Source of the DNA: UBA10649 sp963700255
Lineage (GTDB): Bacteria; Actinomycetota; Actinomycetes; S36-B12
DNA: 64,000 bases
Assembly (NCBI GenBank): GCA_963700255.1
Contig: CAVOWW010000029.1
Coordinates: forward strand, 131,581-195,580
Reading direction: 5' to 3'
Shown: piece by piece, positions 45,946 to 55,811 of the stretch
Layout: each line of letters begins with the position of its first letter
Numbering within the stretch: position 1 is the stretch's first letter
The notes under the pieces: generated by a model
Seen by the model: only the letters and a program-made list of their open reading frames with translations
Told to the model about the DNA's origin: nothing
Databases searched by the model: none
Made by a program: the position numbers and the translations under genes

Positions 45946-46458
45946 CTCGTCGGTCTTGGGCGTGATGGCCGCGTTGGGGGTTGTGCTGGGGCTGTTTTTC
46001 GCCGTGGCCTGGCTCATGCGGCGAAGCACGCCGGGCAACTACGGAGTGCTGCCCTCGGAGGTGGTCGAGGTGCTCGGCCGCTTGCCGCTGGCCTCGCGGC
46101 AGCAGGTGCATTTGATTCGCGTGGGCAACAAGCTGGTGCTGATCTGCGCCACGCCGGCCGGCGTCGAATCGCTCACCGAGGTGACCGAGCCGGAGGAGGT
46201 TGCGCGGCTGGCGGGGTTGTGCCGGCAGTCGCCAGTCGCGGCGGCTCGGCGGCGGGCTTCCGGCAGCTCTTCCAGCAGTTCACCCGCGAGCACGAGGGTT
46301 TGCAGACCTCGCGCGGCGAGTCGTCGCGGCGGGCGAGGGAATCGGCAAGGGAGGGACGCCGCGATGGCACCGTAATCCGCGGAAGAACGACGCCGGCCCG
46401 CACCCTCGTGGCGTGCGGCGTGGACGCGATGGCGCGAAAGCCGCACGCGGCGCAGTGA
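45940..46458 (+). CDS. fliO: Flagellar biosynthetic protein FliO, 5' partial, frameshift
   Basis: A transmembrane helix (VMAALGVVLGLFFAVAWLM) is followed by a basic stop-transfer and the FliO cytoplasmic domain: VEVLGRLPLASRQQVHLIRV, GNKLVLICATPAGVESL. It is recognised mainly by its position before fliP and this pattern. The N-terminus is lost at the join. A shift near 46240 leads to GFRQLFQQFTREHEGL. The corrected frame ends at TGA 46456-46458, overlapping the fliP ATG. FliO helps assemble the FliP ring of the flagellar export gate. Confidence 0.75.
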   Translation, partial: GRLVGLGRDGRVGGCAGAVFRRGLAHAAKHAGQLRSAALGGGRGARPLAAGLAAAGAFDSRGQQAGADLRHAGRRRIAHRGDRAGGGCAAGGVVPAVASRGGSAAGFRQLFQQFTREHEGLQTSRGESSRRARESAREGRRDGTVIRGRTTPARTLVACGVDAMARKPHAAQ

Positions 46459-47350
46459 TGGCGGCCGCGGCGCTTTTGATGGGTCTGCTTTCGTTCCTCG
46501 CCCCGGCCGTGGCCCAGAACCGCGGCGGCGCCCCGCCGGCCGCCGCCGGCAACACCGGCGCGTCGGCCGAGTCTTCCACAACCACGGCGCAGCCGGGCGC
46601 CGGTCCGTTGACGGCCAAGCTGCCCGACGGACTCGCGGCCGGCCCAAAGCACTGGACCAGTCCCGAGGGCCTGAGTTCCACGATCCAGGTGATGCTGCTG
46701 TTGACGGTGCTGAGCCTGGCCCCGGCCATCCTGCTGATGACCACCTGTTTCGTGCGGATCGTCGTGGTGCTGGGCCTGCTGCGCCAGGCGATCGGCACGC
46801 AGCAGCTGCCGCCCAGCCAGGTGATCACCTCGCTGGCGCTGTTCATGACGCTGCTGGTCATGGCGCCCGGTGTGGAAGCAGGTCTACGACGAGGCGATCG
46901 TGCCCTACACGCAGCAGCAGATCGGCCTGGACGCAGGCGTGGACGACGGGCGTGGCGCCCGATCCGCGGCTTCATGGTCATGCAGATCGAGCGGACCGGC
47001 AACAGCGACGACGTGTGGCTGTTCCTCGAGCTACCTGCCCGACCAGCCCACGCCCGACCAGCTACGACGACGTGCCGCTGCAGGCCCTGCTGCCGGCGTT
47101 CATGCTCAGCGAACTGAAGACGGCGTTCCTCATCGGCTTTCAGATCTATCTGCCGTTCCTGATCCTCGACATGGTGGTGGCCAGCGTGATGGTGTCGATG
47201 GGCATGCTGATGCTGCCGCCGGTGCTGATCTCGCTGCCGTTCAAGCTGCTGTTGTTCGTGCTGCTCGACGGCTGGCACCTGGTCGTCGGCATGCTGATGG
47301 AGAGTTTTCAACGCGTTTACGTAGCGGGGATTAGGCGGATTGGCGATTAG
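46458..47350 (+). CDS. fliP: Flagellar export gate protein FliP, frameshifts
   Basis: Starts at ATG 46458 with a cleavable-type signal (AAAALLMGLLSFLAPAVAQ) and a low-complexity linker. The core then begins: VMLLLTVLSLAPAILLMTTC, FVRIVVVLGLLRQAIGTQQL, and, after shifts near 46870-46960 and 47030-47070, LPAFMLSELKTAFLIGFQIY, LDMVVASVMVSMGMLMLPPV and LLFVLLDGWHLVVGML. This is the most conserved component of the export gate; five copies form the ring with FliQ and FliR in the inner membrane. The order fliO-fliP-fliQ-fliR-flhB is the standard one. Confidence 0.92.
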
Positions 47351-47440
47351 AGACGATGAGGATTTCGTTGCTGACCCTGGTCGCAGAATCGCTGCTCGCT
47401 CATTCCCTGACCTCATGCGCCCCTGATCTCCGCTAACGAC

Positions 47441-47704
47441 ATGGACTCCAACACGCCATCGACCTGGGCCGCGAGGCCATCTGGACCACGCTGCTGGTCT
47501 TCGCCGGTGCTGGTGGCCGGGATGATCGTCGGCCTGGTGATCGGCCTGCTGCAGGCCCTGACGCAGATCCAGGAGCAGACCGTGGCCTTCGTGCCCAAGA
47601 TCGTGGCCATGATCCTGGTCCTGAGCCTGACGCTCCCCTGGCTGATCACCCAGATGCTCCAGTACTCCAGCGACCTGATCGGCGGCATTCCGGGAAGTCT
47701 GTGA
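47441..47704 (+). CDS. fliQ: Flagellar export gate protein FliQ, two compensating frameshifts
   Basis: 87 residues with two membrane hairpins. The C-terminal part is clear: GLLQALTQIQEQTVAFVPKI and VLSLTLPWLITQMLQYS. Between about 47455 and 47502 the correct frame is the neighbouring one, where it reads AIDLGREAIWTTLLVFA. FliQ packs around the FliP ring. fliP ends 90 bases upstream and fliR begins 114 bases downstream. Confidence 0.88.
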   Translation: MDSNTPSTWAARPSGPRCWSSPVLVAGMIVGLVIGLLQALTQIQEQTVAFVPKIVAMILVLSLTLPWLITQMLQYSSDLIGGIPGSL

Positions 47705-47818
47705 GGACGGATGCTAGGAGTCAGGAGACGGACAGTCAGAGGAAGGCCTACGACTGAGGCCTTGCGACCATGAGCTCATCAAGATCCATCATCACTTCAT
47801 CCTGCTCCCACAACCTCC

Positions 47819-48645
47819 ATGGACTGGCTCCACCAGCTCGACTCAGCAGCTTTCTCCTGTTCACCCTGGTGCTGACGCGGGTGAGCGGGCTGATGATGAC
47901 CGCGCCGATCTACGGCACGACGGACGTGCCGATGCAGGTCCGGGCGCTGCTGGCCTTCGCCTGGCGCTGCTGCTCATGCCGACCCAATGGCACGTGCGCG
48001 ATCGACGACCCGCACAACCTGCTCAATTACCTGGTGCTCGTCGGCAGCGAGACTGGTGGTCGGGCTCATGCCTGGGCTGGGCATCATGATCCTCTTCTCC
48101 GGCATCGAGATGGCCGGGCAGATGATCGGCCAGGTCGAGCGGGCTGATGATGGCCGAGGTCTTCGACCCGACCACCGGCAACAACTGCTCGGTCTTTTCC
48201 CGCGTTGCTGTTCCTGGTGACGCTGGCGGTGTTCGTGTGCATCGGCGGGCACCGCATGGTCATGGCCGGGCTGCTGGACACGTTTCAGGCCATCCCGCCG
48301 GGCAGTGGCGGTTCACGCCGGCTCGCTGACCGACGCCTTCGTGACGCTGGTCGCCCAGAGCTTTCGTCTGGGCCTCCGCGCCGCCGCCCCGGTCATGGCG
48401 GCCGCTGTCTGCTGGCCACCCTGGTGCTGGGCCTGATCGGCCGCACGCTGCCGCAATTGAACGTGCTGGTGCTCGGCTTCGGACTGAACTCGATGCTGAC
48501 CTTCGGGGTCCTCGGCGTTCACCCTCGGCGCGGCCGTCTGGGTCGTTCCAGGACCAGGTCGAGCCGGCGCTGGAGACTGCTGCTGCGAAGCCCTCGACAG
48601 CGAGCCAGGCATGGCGCAGGTACGCAATGAGATGTCAGTGAGTTA
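47819..48645 (+). CDS. fliR: Flagellar export gate protein FliR, many frameshifts
   Basis: ATG 47819 opens MDWLHQLDSAAF. After a shift the frame carries FLLFTLVLTRVSGLMMTAPI and DVPMQVRALLAFA. Further segments in alternating frames are LVVGLMPGLGIMILFSGIEM, GLMMAEVFDPTTGNN, LLFLVTLAVFVCIGGHRMVM and GRTLPQLNVLVLGFGLNSML. These are in the right order for FliR, with at least six indels in ~830 bases. The end at TAG 48645 is a best estimate. FliR caps the FliP5Q4R1 gate. Confidence 0.85.
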
Positions 48646-48729
48646 GGAGTAAGGAGCCTGAAAGTGAGCGAAACTGCAATCTTCCTCCTTCATCCTTCCG
48701 CCTTCATGCCTTCCTGCCTATCGCCGCTG

Positions 48730-49833
48730 ATGGCCGAGCAAGACGGCGACAAGAACGCAGGAACCAACCCCGCATCGCCGGCAGCAGGCCCGCGAGGAGG
48801 GGCAAGTTGTCGCAGAGCCAGGACCTGGCCTCGGCGGTGCTGCTGCTGGCGGGCGTGCTGGTGCTGATGATGCTCGGCGGCGCGCTGGTGCGAGTTTCTC
48901 GGCGCACTACGCCCAGCGGCAGCTCGGCGGCGAGGCCTGGCTGTCGGCCGACCCGAGCTTCGTCGTCGTCCGAGTGCAACGGCGCGCTGCGGTCGAGCTG
49001 GGCGCGGTACCTGCTGCCGATCCTCGGCCTGCTGCTGGTCGCGGCCGTGGTGGTCCACCTGGTCCAGGTCGGCTTCCTCTTCCTGCCCGAAAGCTCGGCC
49101 CGACCTCACGCGGCTCGACCCGCTCAAGGGACTGGGCCGCATCTTCTCGCTGGCCAACGTGGTGCGGCTGGGCTTCGGGCTGTTCAAGATCGCGCATGAT
49201 CGCCGCGGTGGCCGGCGTCTGCCTTGTACAACGAGCGCGACGACGATCCTGGGCTGACGGGCCATGAGCGTGCCGGAGATCGCCCCGTACCTGGCGCAGA
49301 CGCTCTTGTGGACCACGATCAAGATCGGCGTGGCGCTGCTGGTGCTGGCCATTCTGGACTACGGCTTCCAGTGGTGGAAGCACGAGCAGGACCTGCGGAT
49401 GACGCCGCAGGAGGTCCGCGAGGAGATGAAGAACCTCGAGGGCGACCCGCAGATCGCCGCCCGGCGCGAGCAGGTGCAGCGGCAGTTGGCGCATGAACCG
49501 GCTGTCGGCAGCCGGTGCCCAAGGCCGACGTGGTGGTCACCAACCCCACCGAACTGGCCGTGGCCATCCAGTACGATCCGGAGACGATGGCCGCGCCGAT
49601 CGTGGTGGCCAAGGGGGCCGGCGTGCTGGCCCAGCGGATCCGCCAGCTGGCCCTGGAGCACGGCATCCCGATCGTCGAGAAGAAGCCGCTGGCCCAGGCC
49701 CTCTACCGCGAAGTCGACGTCGACCAGCCCGATCCCGCACGACAAGTACGCCGCCGTGGCCGAAGTGCTGGCGTACGTCTATCAGCTCAAGGGCAAGAAG
49801 ATCCGCCAGCCGCCGGGAACGCAAGCGGCGTGA
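48730..49833 (+). CDS. flhB: Flagellar export switch protein FlhB, frameshifts
   Basis: Begins AEQDGDK and, in the next frame, TQEPTPHRRQQAREEGQV, the conserved cytoplasmic start. Membrane helices follow (SAVLLLAGVLVLMMLGGALV and others) and LTRLDPLKGLGRIFSLANVV. The cytoplasmic part has QDLRMTPQEVREEMKNLEGD, then VPKADVVVTNPTELAVAIQY and KKPLAQALYREVDVDQ. Self-cleavage in FlhB occurs between Asn and Pro of NPTH; here the fourth residue is Glu (NPTE). At least five indels break the frame. It controls the switch from hook to filament substrates. Confidence 0.9.
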
Positions 49834-49848
49834 CACGGCGAGGGGACG

Positions 49849-50916
49849 CTATTTCGCCGCCGCCGGTGTTTCGATGCGTAGTTCGTTGCGGACCGATTCC
49901 ACTCCCGGCTCCATTCTGGCGGCGGCCTCGGCCACGGCGCGGTCGTGCTCGCTGGCCACGCGGCCGCGCAGCACCATGGTGCCGCCCTCGACGGTGGCGC
50001 GGATCATGTTCGGCCGGGCGGGTCGGACGTTGCGCAGGGTCGACTCGACCGCCGCGCCCGCCGGGTCGGCCGCTGCGCCGCGGCTCGATACCACCCGCGC
50101 CGAGCGCGACATCGAGCGGCTGGTGATGATCACGCCCCGGTTGGCCGGCGCCGGAATCGGCCGCGGCGCCGCTTGCCCTCGCTGTCCGCCAACTGCACGC
50201 GCGGCGGACGCGGCTCGCCCGTCGTATACGGACTGCGCAACCATTCGTCGCTCTGTACTGCCCCTCGCCCTGGCAGCCGTGGCTGCCCCGGTTGCGATCG
50301 CTCTGTCACTGGCCTCGTGGCTGGTTGTATTGCTCCCGGCTGGTTCGCTCTGGGCAGCTCGGGTCTTGGCGTTTCGGGCTTCGGCGCCGGCGGCGGTTCG
50401 ACCGGCTCGGGGCGCCAAGCGGTTCGCTGAGCACTTCGAATTCCTCGACCGATTGCGCAGCGGCAAATCGCCGCCAAACGCCGGCAAACCGGACGGACCG
50501 GCGGTAATGTCTTGCACCGGGATCGGGTCGGGCGGGCGGCGGTACGCATCGGCCACGCCCGCTGGGACCGCGCTGTCGCGCAGCCACGCCGGGGGCACGG
50601 GCACGGTCTGGTTGAGCCGGTCGCTGGTCGGCAGGCGGTTTCCGCGGAAGAGCGACCCCTCGGGCCGGCCGATTCCATAGAACTCGCCCGACGGTCCGCG
50701 AATTATCCCGCTGCTGGATTGGCTCGGCCGTGGCCGCAGCGGCTCGCCGATCACCCGCGGTCCGAACATGCCGCGGACAACCGTGCCGGAATCGCCGGTC
50801 TGCGCCGATGCCCGCCCAACCAGGCAGCTCAGCAAGACCGCAATCCCCGCTACGCATGCCAGCGGGGCCAGGGACGCCAGGGGTGACAGCCTTCCAACTC
50901 GTACGGCGCAGTCCAT
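49849..50916 (-). CDS. Secreted BON-domain protein, frameshifts
   Basis: About 355 residues. The N-terminus is a signal peptide (LAPLACVAGIAVLLSCLVGR, cleavage near ASAQ). A long Pro/Arg-rich stretch follows, whose correct middle frame (about 50170-50400) reads PPPAPKPETPRPELPR. The last ~65 residues form a BON domain (TVEGGTMVLRGRVASEHDRA, ARMEPGVESVRNEL), a lipid- or envelope-binding fold. It probably sits in the periplasm or on the cell surface. It converges with flhB, 15 bases apart. The function is unknown. Confidence 0.72.
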   Translation of the reverse strand: MDCAVRVGRLSPLASLAPLACVAGIAVLLSCLVGRASAQTGDSGTVVRGMFGPRVIGEPLRPRPSQSSSGIIRGPSGEFYGIGRPEGSLFRGNRLPTSDRLNQTVPVPPAWLRDSAVPAGVADAYRRPPDPIPVQDITAGPSGLPAFGGDLPLRNRSRNSKCSANRLAPRAGRTAAGAEARNAKTRAAQSEPAGSNTTSHEASDRAIATGAATAARARGSTERRMVAQSVYDGRAASAARAVGGQRGQAAPRPIPAPANRGVIITSRSMSRSARVVSSRGAAADPAGAAVESTLRNVRPARPNMIRATVEGGTMVLRGRVASEHDRAVAEAAARMEPGVESVRNELRIETPAAAK

Positions 50917-51830
50917 GATTGAGCCATCCTGAAATCAAGCGTTCGACACTAGAGCGAAGCGCAAGCGAGGGCACTGCCCCGGTTTACTCGCGCTCGCCCT
51001 TGCAGGCATGCGTGAGCACTGCCCCGGTGTACCCTCGCCTGCGCTTCGCGTAGTGTGGGCCAGAGGGTATTCTCCTCATCGGCATTGTAGACAGGCGAAG
51101 CCGCCGGACAATCGGCACGGGCAGAACGTCTTGCCTAGCTTAACATCTCGGAGCGAATTGACCCCACGGTCGGCCAGCGAGATTCGTGTCAGCCAGGGCC
51201 AAGGCCGGGGGGGAGGGGGGGGAGTGGCACTCGGTCATGCGCCGTGCCGCTACAGTAAGTGCGTTGGCCGGAGGCGTGGTTGGGACGCTCCCTCCAGGAG
51301 GTGCTTATGGGGTTGGTTTCGCGATGGTCGTCGGCGGTCATGCAACAGGGCATCGATCACTTGCTCGGGCGTGGGTCAAATATGAGAGTTGGTATCGGCG
51401 CAGTGGGCGACAGTCGCCACGAAACGCGCCATAGCGAGGCGCCTGTCCCGGTTTTCCCAGTCGTTTTCCAAGTCCATGCACAGCGAGTGAATGAAATCCA
51501 GAACAGGAACACAGCGAGCGACGCGCCGTCGATGCAAGCACTGGTTGGCCTTCTGGCCGTCGCTTGCCGGCACATTGCGCAGGCACGGCGGCGAGGTCTC
51601 GCTTCCACTTTCATTTCACTACCGGATTTGGCACAGCCGAGCCCAACGCCAGACAAGGTTCCCCCCTTCTGTCCAGCGTGCGAGGACTCGACGACAGGGT
51701 GCAGCTTCGCCTTTGCGGCGAGAATTCCGAAAACCCGGCTTGCCACGACCAAAGGCCGAGGGTTAGGATGAGATGGTTCGGACTTCGGTCCATATCATCC
51801 TACGGTCGTCGAACGAGTTGGGGACGGACC
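50917..51830. other. Long intergenic stretch, no convincing gene
   Basis: About 900 bases with no frame that has family character or a ribosome site. The first 130 bases hold an inverted repeat listed separately. Around 51350-51600 the minus strand reads VPVLDFIHSLCMDLENDW, faintly like the mid-part of some planctomycete transposases, but with no further support. The rest shows nothing I can name. Confidence 0.6.
50954..51049. repeat. Inverted repeat, GCGAAGCGCAAGCGAGGG type
   Basis: An 18-base arm at 50954-50971 pairs with 51032-51049 with one G/T mismatch. Between them, GCACTGCCCCGGT occurs twice in direct order (from 50971 and from 51017). The arm core (AGCG..AGCGAGGG) is shared with the larger element at 58992-59120, so both belong to one interspersed family. 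Confidence 0.75.
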
Positions 51831-52136
51831 ATGATTCATTACACGTGCGATCTGTGCAAGCAGGAAATCGGCTGCGACGATTCGCTGCGTTACGTCGTAA
51901 AGATGGAAATCTATGCCGCGTTCGATCCGGTTGTCGTGGACGACGAAGACGACCGCGACCATTTGGAAGAAGTCCAGGAGATGCTCGATCGCCTCGACGA
52001 CGCCGAGGATCCCAACCTCGGCGAAGACGTCTACCAGCAGTTGCGTTTCGACTTGTGCCCCGAGTGCCGTCGGAAATTCTCCCGCAATCCGCTGGGCCGC
52101 GACCTGGGCAAGATGTTCGACCTGAGTTCGAACTAG
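51831..52136 (+). CDS. Small planctomycete zinc-ribbon protein
   Basis: A 101-residue acidic protein starting MIHYTCDLCKQEIGCDDSLR at ATG 51831. Two Cys pairs (CDLC near the start and CPEC near residue 79) would bind one zinc. The middle is an acidic helix (EEVQEMLDRLDDAEDP). The pattern matches a conserved hypothetical family of Planctomycetota. No neighbour gives a functional clue. Confidence 0.75.
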   Translation: MIHYTCDLCKQEIGCDDSLRYVVKMEIYAAFDPVVVDDEDDRDHLEEVQEMLDRLDDAEDPNLGEDVYQQLRFDLCPECRRKFSRNPLGRDLGKMFDLSSN

Positions 52137-52172
52137 TACGGGTCGCGCATTCATTTGCAGGGTGGGTCGAGT

Positions 52173-52259
52173 CCGTAGGGTGGGCACTGCCCACGCAGTG
52201 GTTCACGGCTCGCCCAAAGTTCTCTTGAGTGCGTCCCGTGGGCAGTGCCCACCCTACGG
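52173..52259. repeat. Perfect 23-bp inverted repeat, GTAGGGTGGGCACTGCCCAC type
   Basis: Arms 52173-52195 and 52237-52259 are perfect complements around a 41-base spacer; each arm also contains GGGCACTGCCC, itself a palindrome. The element spans the gap between the zinc-ribbon gene and the 3' end of the sulfatase gene, covering the sulfatase stop codon. It probably works as a terminator as well as being an interspersed repeat. Confidence 0.8.
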
Positions 52260-54273
52260 TTTGTCCGCCGTGCGCAGGTACGGCACGGCGAGGTAGGCGG
52301 GGTGCACGTCCGCGCGCAGGAGGCCGAATCGCCTGGCCGCCTCGAGGAACATCGGCTCAATCCCGCGGCCCACTCCACCAGCATCGCGTGCTCGCGCAGG
52401 AGCGACTCGGTCGACCCGATCCACTCCGGCGGGGCTTTGCCGACGGCCAGGGCGTCGCGAATCGCGGGAATCGCCTCCCGCGGCGGGCCCACCCGGCGAT
52501 AACCTTCGCCCGCAAGCGGCGCCTCCGACTCGTCGTAGCTGTGCGTGCGGAAGGCGACAGCCTGGCCCGTACCATGCGGATGGAGGTTCAGCGCAGTACT
52601 TCGTCTGCTTGTCGACCAGCACCAGCCACCATTCGTTGTGGGTGTTGTTGCGCGAGGCGAGGCTTGCGCACCCACGGCCGGCCGGGTCCGTCGGCGAAGA
52701 GGCTTTCGGCGCCGTCGACGGCCGCGAACTCCAGCGCGAAGTAGTCGAGGATGCTCGCCGACAGGTCGGGTGTGGAGAAGAACCGGCCGTCGATTCGCGG
52801 CTTGCCCTGCGGCTCGAACACCGCGCCGATCACGCGGATCGCCTCGTCGTTGGGATGGTAGACGTAGTGCAGGCGGCCCTTTTCGTACATCGAGCCGTGG
52901 TCGGCGATCAGCAGCACGGCCGTGTCGCCCAGCGCCGGATCGGCCCGCAGCTCGGCGAGAAACTCCGCGACGCTCCGCCCGGCCGCGGCCAGTTCCTCGA
53001 CCGTGGCCTTTGGCTCTGCGCCACCAGTTCGGCGAGCGAGGAGTCGTAGCGGTAGTCGGGGGAGACGTCGGGCGAGGCGCGCAAGGCCTTGTAGCTGGCC
53101 CGCGTGGGCCGCTCGAGGCGATTGCGGATGGCAAGCCGCCAGTCGGCGTGGAAGATTGTCATCGTGGAGCCGCCGCGGCTTTGCATTTCCCGCAGTTGTG
53201 GCAGAAGGTAGCCGACCAGCACGTTGTCGTAGGGCAGCACGTGGCGGCCGTTGAAGTAGTGCGGGATGTCGCCCAGAACTGCTTGCGGCCGTGCACCGGG
53301 GCCGGCCGCGTGTGCAAAAGCACGCAGTATTCCAGCCCCAGCCAGCAGCGGCAGCCACGCGTACTTCTCGGTCAACAGCAGCGACCGCAGGCCGCGGTAA
53401 TCGTGGGCCTGGGCCTCGCTGCCCTCGGGGGTTCCGTTGCGGTGGTCGGTGATCCACCGCGTCCGCACGCCGCCTTGTTGCAGCACCACCGGCAGGCTGC
53501 CGCTCGGCACGGCGCCGGGCTGTCCGGCCCGCGCGGCGAATCGGCCCGTGTACAGCGATCCAAAGAAACGATGCGTGTAGGGCGCTGACCGTCCACAGGT
53601 CGGTCAGCAGATGCGATTGGCCGAGCACGTCGTCCCAGGGCGAGGCTTCGGCCTGCGGTTTGTACGCCCGCAGCATCTGGGCCGGCAGCCGGTCCAGCAC
53701 GATGACGACGAGGTGTTTCGGCCGACGGTCGGCGGGCGGGGCGGTTCGCGGTGCGGGGCGGGGCAATGTGATTCCAGGCGATCATCGCCGGCACGCACAC
53801 GACGACGATCCACAGCACCGCCTGCGAGAGTCGTTGCGACGCGCTCGACCAGCCGCTGCCGCTCCCGCAGCCAAAGGCACGCCGCCAGCGCGATGCCGGC
53901 GGCAGGCGGCGCCGGAGCCGGCCAGCCATCGCCCGATCGCGCCGCCGAGCATCGGGGCGGCCAGCGACAGAAAACAGTTCAAGACGGCCGCGGCCAGAAC
54001 GAGCGTGTACAGGCGCGTGCAGTCCGCCAAAGAGCCGCGGGAGCAGGCGGCGTCCAGCGCGGTGAGGCCGGCCAGCGCGGCCGCCGGCAGGATCAACGCC
54101 AGGCCGACCGCGCCGAAATAAACGGCCAGGCTCCAGGCGTCGGAGTGCCAAAGCAGCGTGTCGGCGGCGGCCGCGTGAACTCCCGCCCACGCCAGAAGCG
54201 CCCCAAGCCAGAGCATCGCCAGGGCGGCGGCAAAACTCGGCGGCCTCGACGCCGCGGGGATCACTTCCGGCAC
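52254..54273 (-). CDS. Membrane-anchored sulfatase-like hydrolase, frameshifts
   Basis: About 670 residues across several indels. GTG 54273 opens PEVIPAASRPPSFAAALAML. The first ~200 residues have four or five membrane helices (LWLGALLAWAGVHAAAADTL, AVYFGAVGLALILPAAALAG). The catalytic part starts KHLVVIVLDRLPAQMLR, the metal-binding Asp region, and continues with IPHYFNGRHVLPYDNVLVGY and AVLLIADHGSMYEKGRLHYV, a metal-binding DHG motif. It ends near VHPAYLAVPYLRTADKP. Members of this fold act as sulfatases or as phosphoethanolamine-type transferases at the membrane surface. It overlaps the methyltransferase gene by 13 bases. Confidence 0.75.
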
Positions 54274-55672
54274 ACCAGGAGCCTCCGCGTATCGCGGTCT
54301 GAATCTAGAATGTCGATCTGCGCAAACCGCGTGCCCAGCGCCGCGACGACGCTCTCCAGGGTGTAGTCGATCTGCCGCCGCTGCGGCAGCCGCTCGATGT
54401 TGGCGTCGTCGCGGGCGACGAACTCGAAAAGCACCGCCCGCGTGCAGAGCGTGTCGACCAGCTCGACAATCCGCTCCCAGCTCTGGCGGCCGGTGAGGTG
54501 CAGATGGTGCATCAGGCCCAGGCACAGGACCATTTCCGATCGGGCCCGCTGTGGCAGACTCGGATATTGCTCGCCCAGGAATCCGAAGGCCGGCGTGGGG
54601 CAGAGCACGTCGCTCACCAGCGGCGTGACCGGCAGTTGCGATTGCCGGGCGGCGTGGAAGAGGGCCTCGATGCACGACGTGCTGCTGTCGACGCTCACCA
54701 CCCGGGCCCCGCACTGGGCCGCCACCAGCGAGAACACGCCCGCGTTGCAGCCCAAGTCGAGCACCGTCTTCGGTTGAATCTTGCGCGACGATCCGCCGGA
54801 CCGCGTCGATCTTGGCCTGCTTGTCGAACGCGGGGTTGATCTCGGCGTAGTAGTTTTTCCAGGGGTCGCCGTGCGACTCGAAATCGCACCGCCCGCAGCC
54901 TCGCCGCAAGCCGCGTAAAGAACCGCCGCCGCACCGCGGGCGTGAGGTGGTCGGCCATGCGGCGGTTCATCTCGCGGATCCGCCGCTTGAGGCCCTCGTG
55001 CTTTTGAAGCAGCCGGTCCAGCCGCCGCGCCAGCCCTAATCCCGGATGCCGCAGGCGATACATCGCCGGCGCCTCGCGATAGAAGGTGTCCAGGTCGATG
55101 CCGCCGAGGTTGTTGTACAGAAACGCCCGCGCAGCCGCCCCGCGGCCCAGCGACGCCAGCACCAGCGGTCGGTGGAAGAACGCCTCGAACTGTTCGTGCG
55201 CCGGCCAGAGCACTTCCGGATCGGCGGGGACCAGCGAGGTCAAGTCGACGAACACCGGCCGGCTGCCCTCGAACAACACGTTCCAGGGATACGCGTCCTG
55301 CAAGAGCAAGCCCCGCTCGTTGACCGCCAAGGACAATTCCAGCGTGGCCAGGCCCGCCTCCCGAAGCATCGAGGGGCACCACTCCACGCAGTAGCTCAGC
55401 GGCCATACCCGCTGGTGCCGCAGCACCAAGCCCTCGGGCTCGCCCTCGAGGATGACCGAGGCCTTCTCGGTCGGCACCAGGTGGTGGTCCTCCAATTCGG
55501 CCAGCACGCCCTCGCGGAGCAACTCGCGGTAGAACGGCGCCTTGCCCGGATGAATGTAGCGATACACCTCGCCCTTGTGGTGAAACACGTAACCCTGAGG
55601 ATCGACGTAGGACGACGCGTCCCGGCGAATGTCGTTTCGCGAGAGTACGGTTCGCAGCATTGCGGACTCCAT
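54261..55672 (-). CDS. NoeA-like class I SAM methyltransferase, two frameshifts
   Basis: About 470 residues starting MESAMLRTVLSRNDIRRDAS (an ATG at 55660 is also possible). The first ~300 residues include GYVFHHKGEVYRYIHPG and LLQDAYPWNVLFEGSRPVFV, the N-terminal half of nodulation NoeA-like proteins. After shifts near 54900 and 54785 the methyltransferase fold reads VLDLGCNAGVFSLVAAQCGA, VVSVDSSTSCIEALF and VLCLGLMHHLHL. It methylates an unknown, possibly cell-surface, substrate. It is coupled to the downstream sulfatase-like gene. Confidence 0.82.
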
Positions 55673-55725
55673 GCCATGTGCGCGGCGGTTGGGTGGGGTG
55701 CGTTTGCAGCAGGTCGAGCGCATCG

Positions 55726-55806
55726 GTAGGGTGGGTCGAGCGGAGCAAGCCCCACCATCCGCGTGCCAACATCTTGGTGGGGCTCGCTCCGCTCGACACA
55801 CCCTAC
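55726..55806. repeat. 32-bp inverted repeat, GTAGGGTGGGTCGAGCGGAG type
   Basis: Arms 55726-55757 and 55775-55806 pair at 30 of 32 positions around a 17-base loop. It lies between the small membrane gene and the methyltransferase gene. Its opening GTAGGGTGGG matches that of the element at 52173, but the inner part differs, which suggests related families. Confidence 0.8.
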
Positions 55807-55811
55807 ACGGT

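Noticed and set aside
45381..49833. A natural genomic island linking aromatic degradation with flagellar genes
   Set aside because: Both genes at the boundary are truncated, the gene families change phylum, and no integration marks exist. An assembly chimera explains it better.
51357..51752. Minus-strand frames with VPVLDFIHSL, faintly like planctomycete transposases
   Set aside because: Only one short block fits. No catalytic residues, terminal repeats or further similarity were found.
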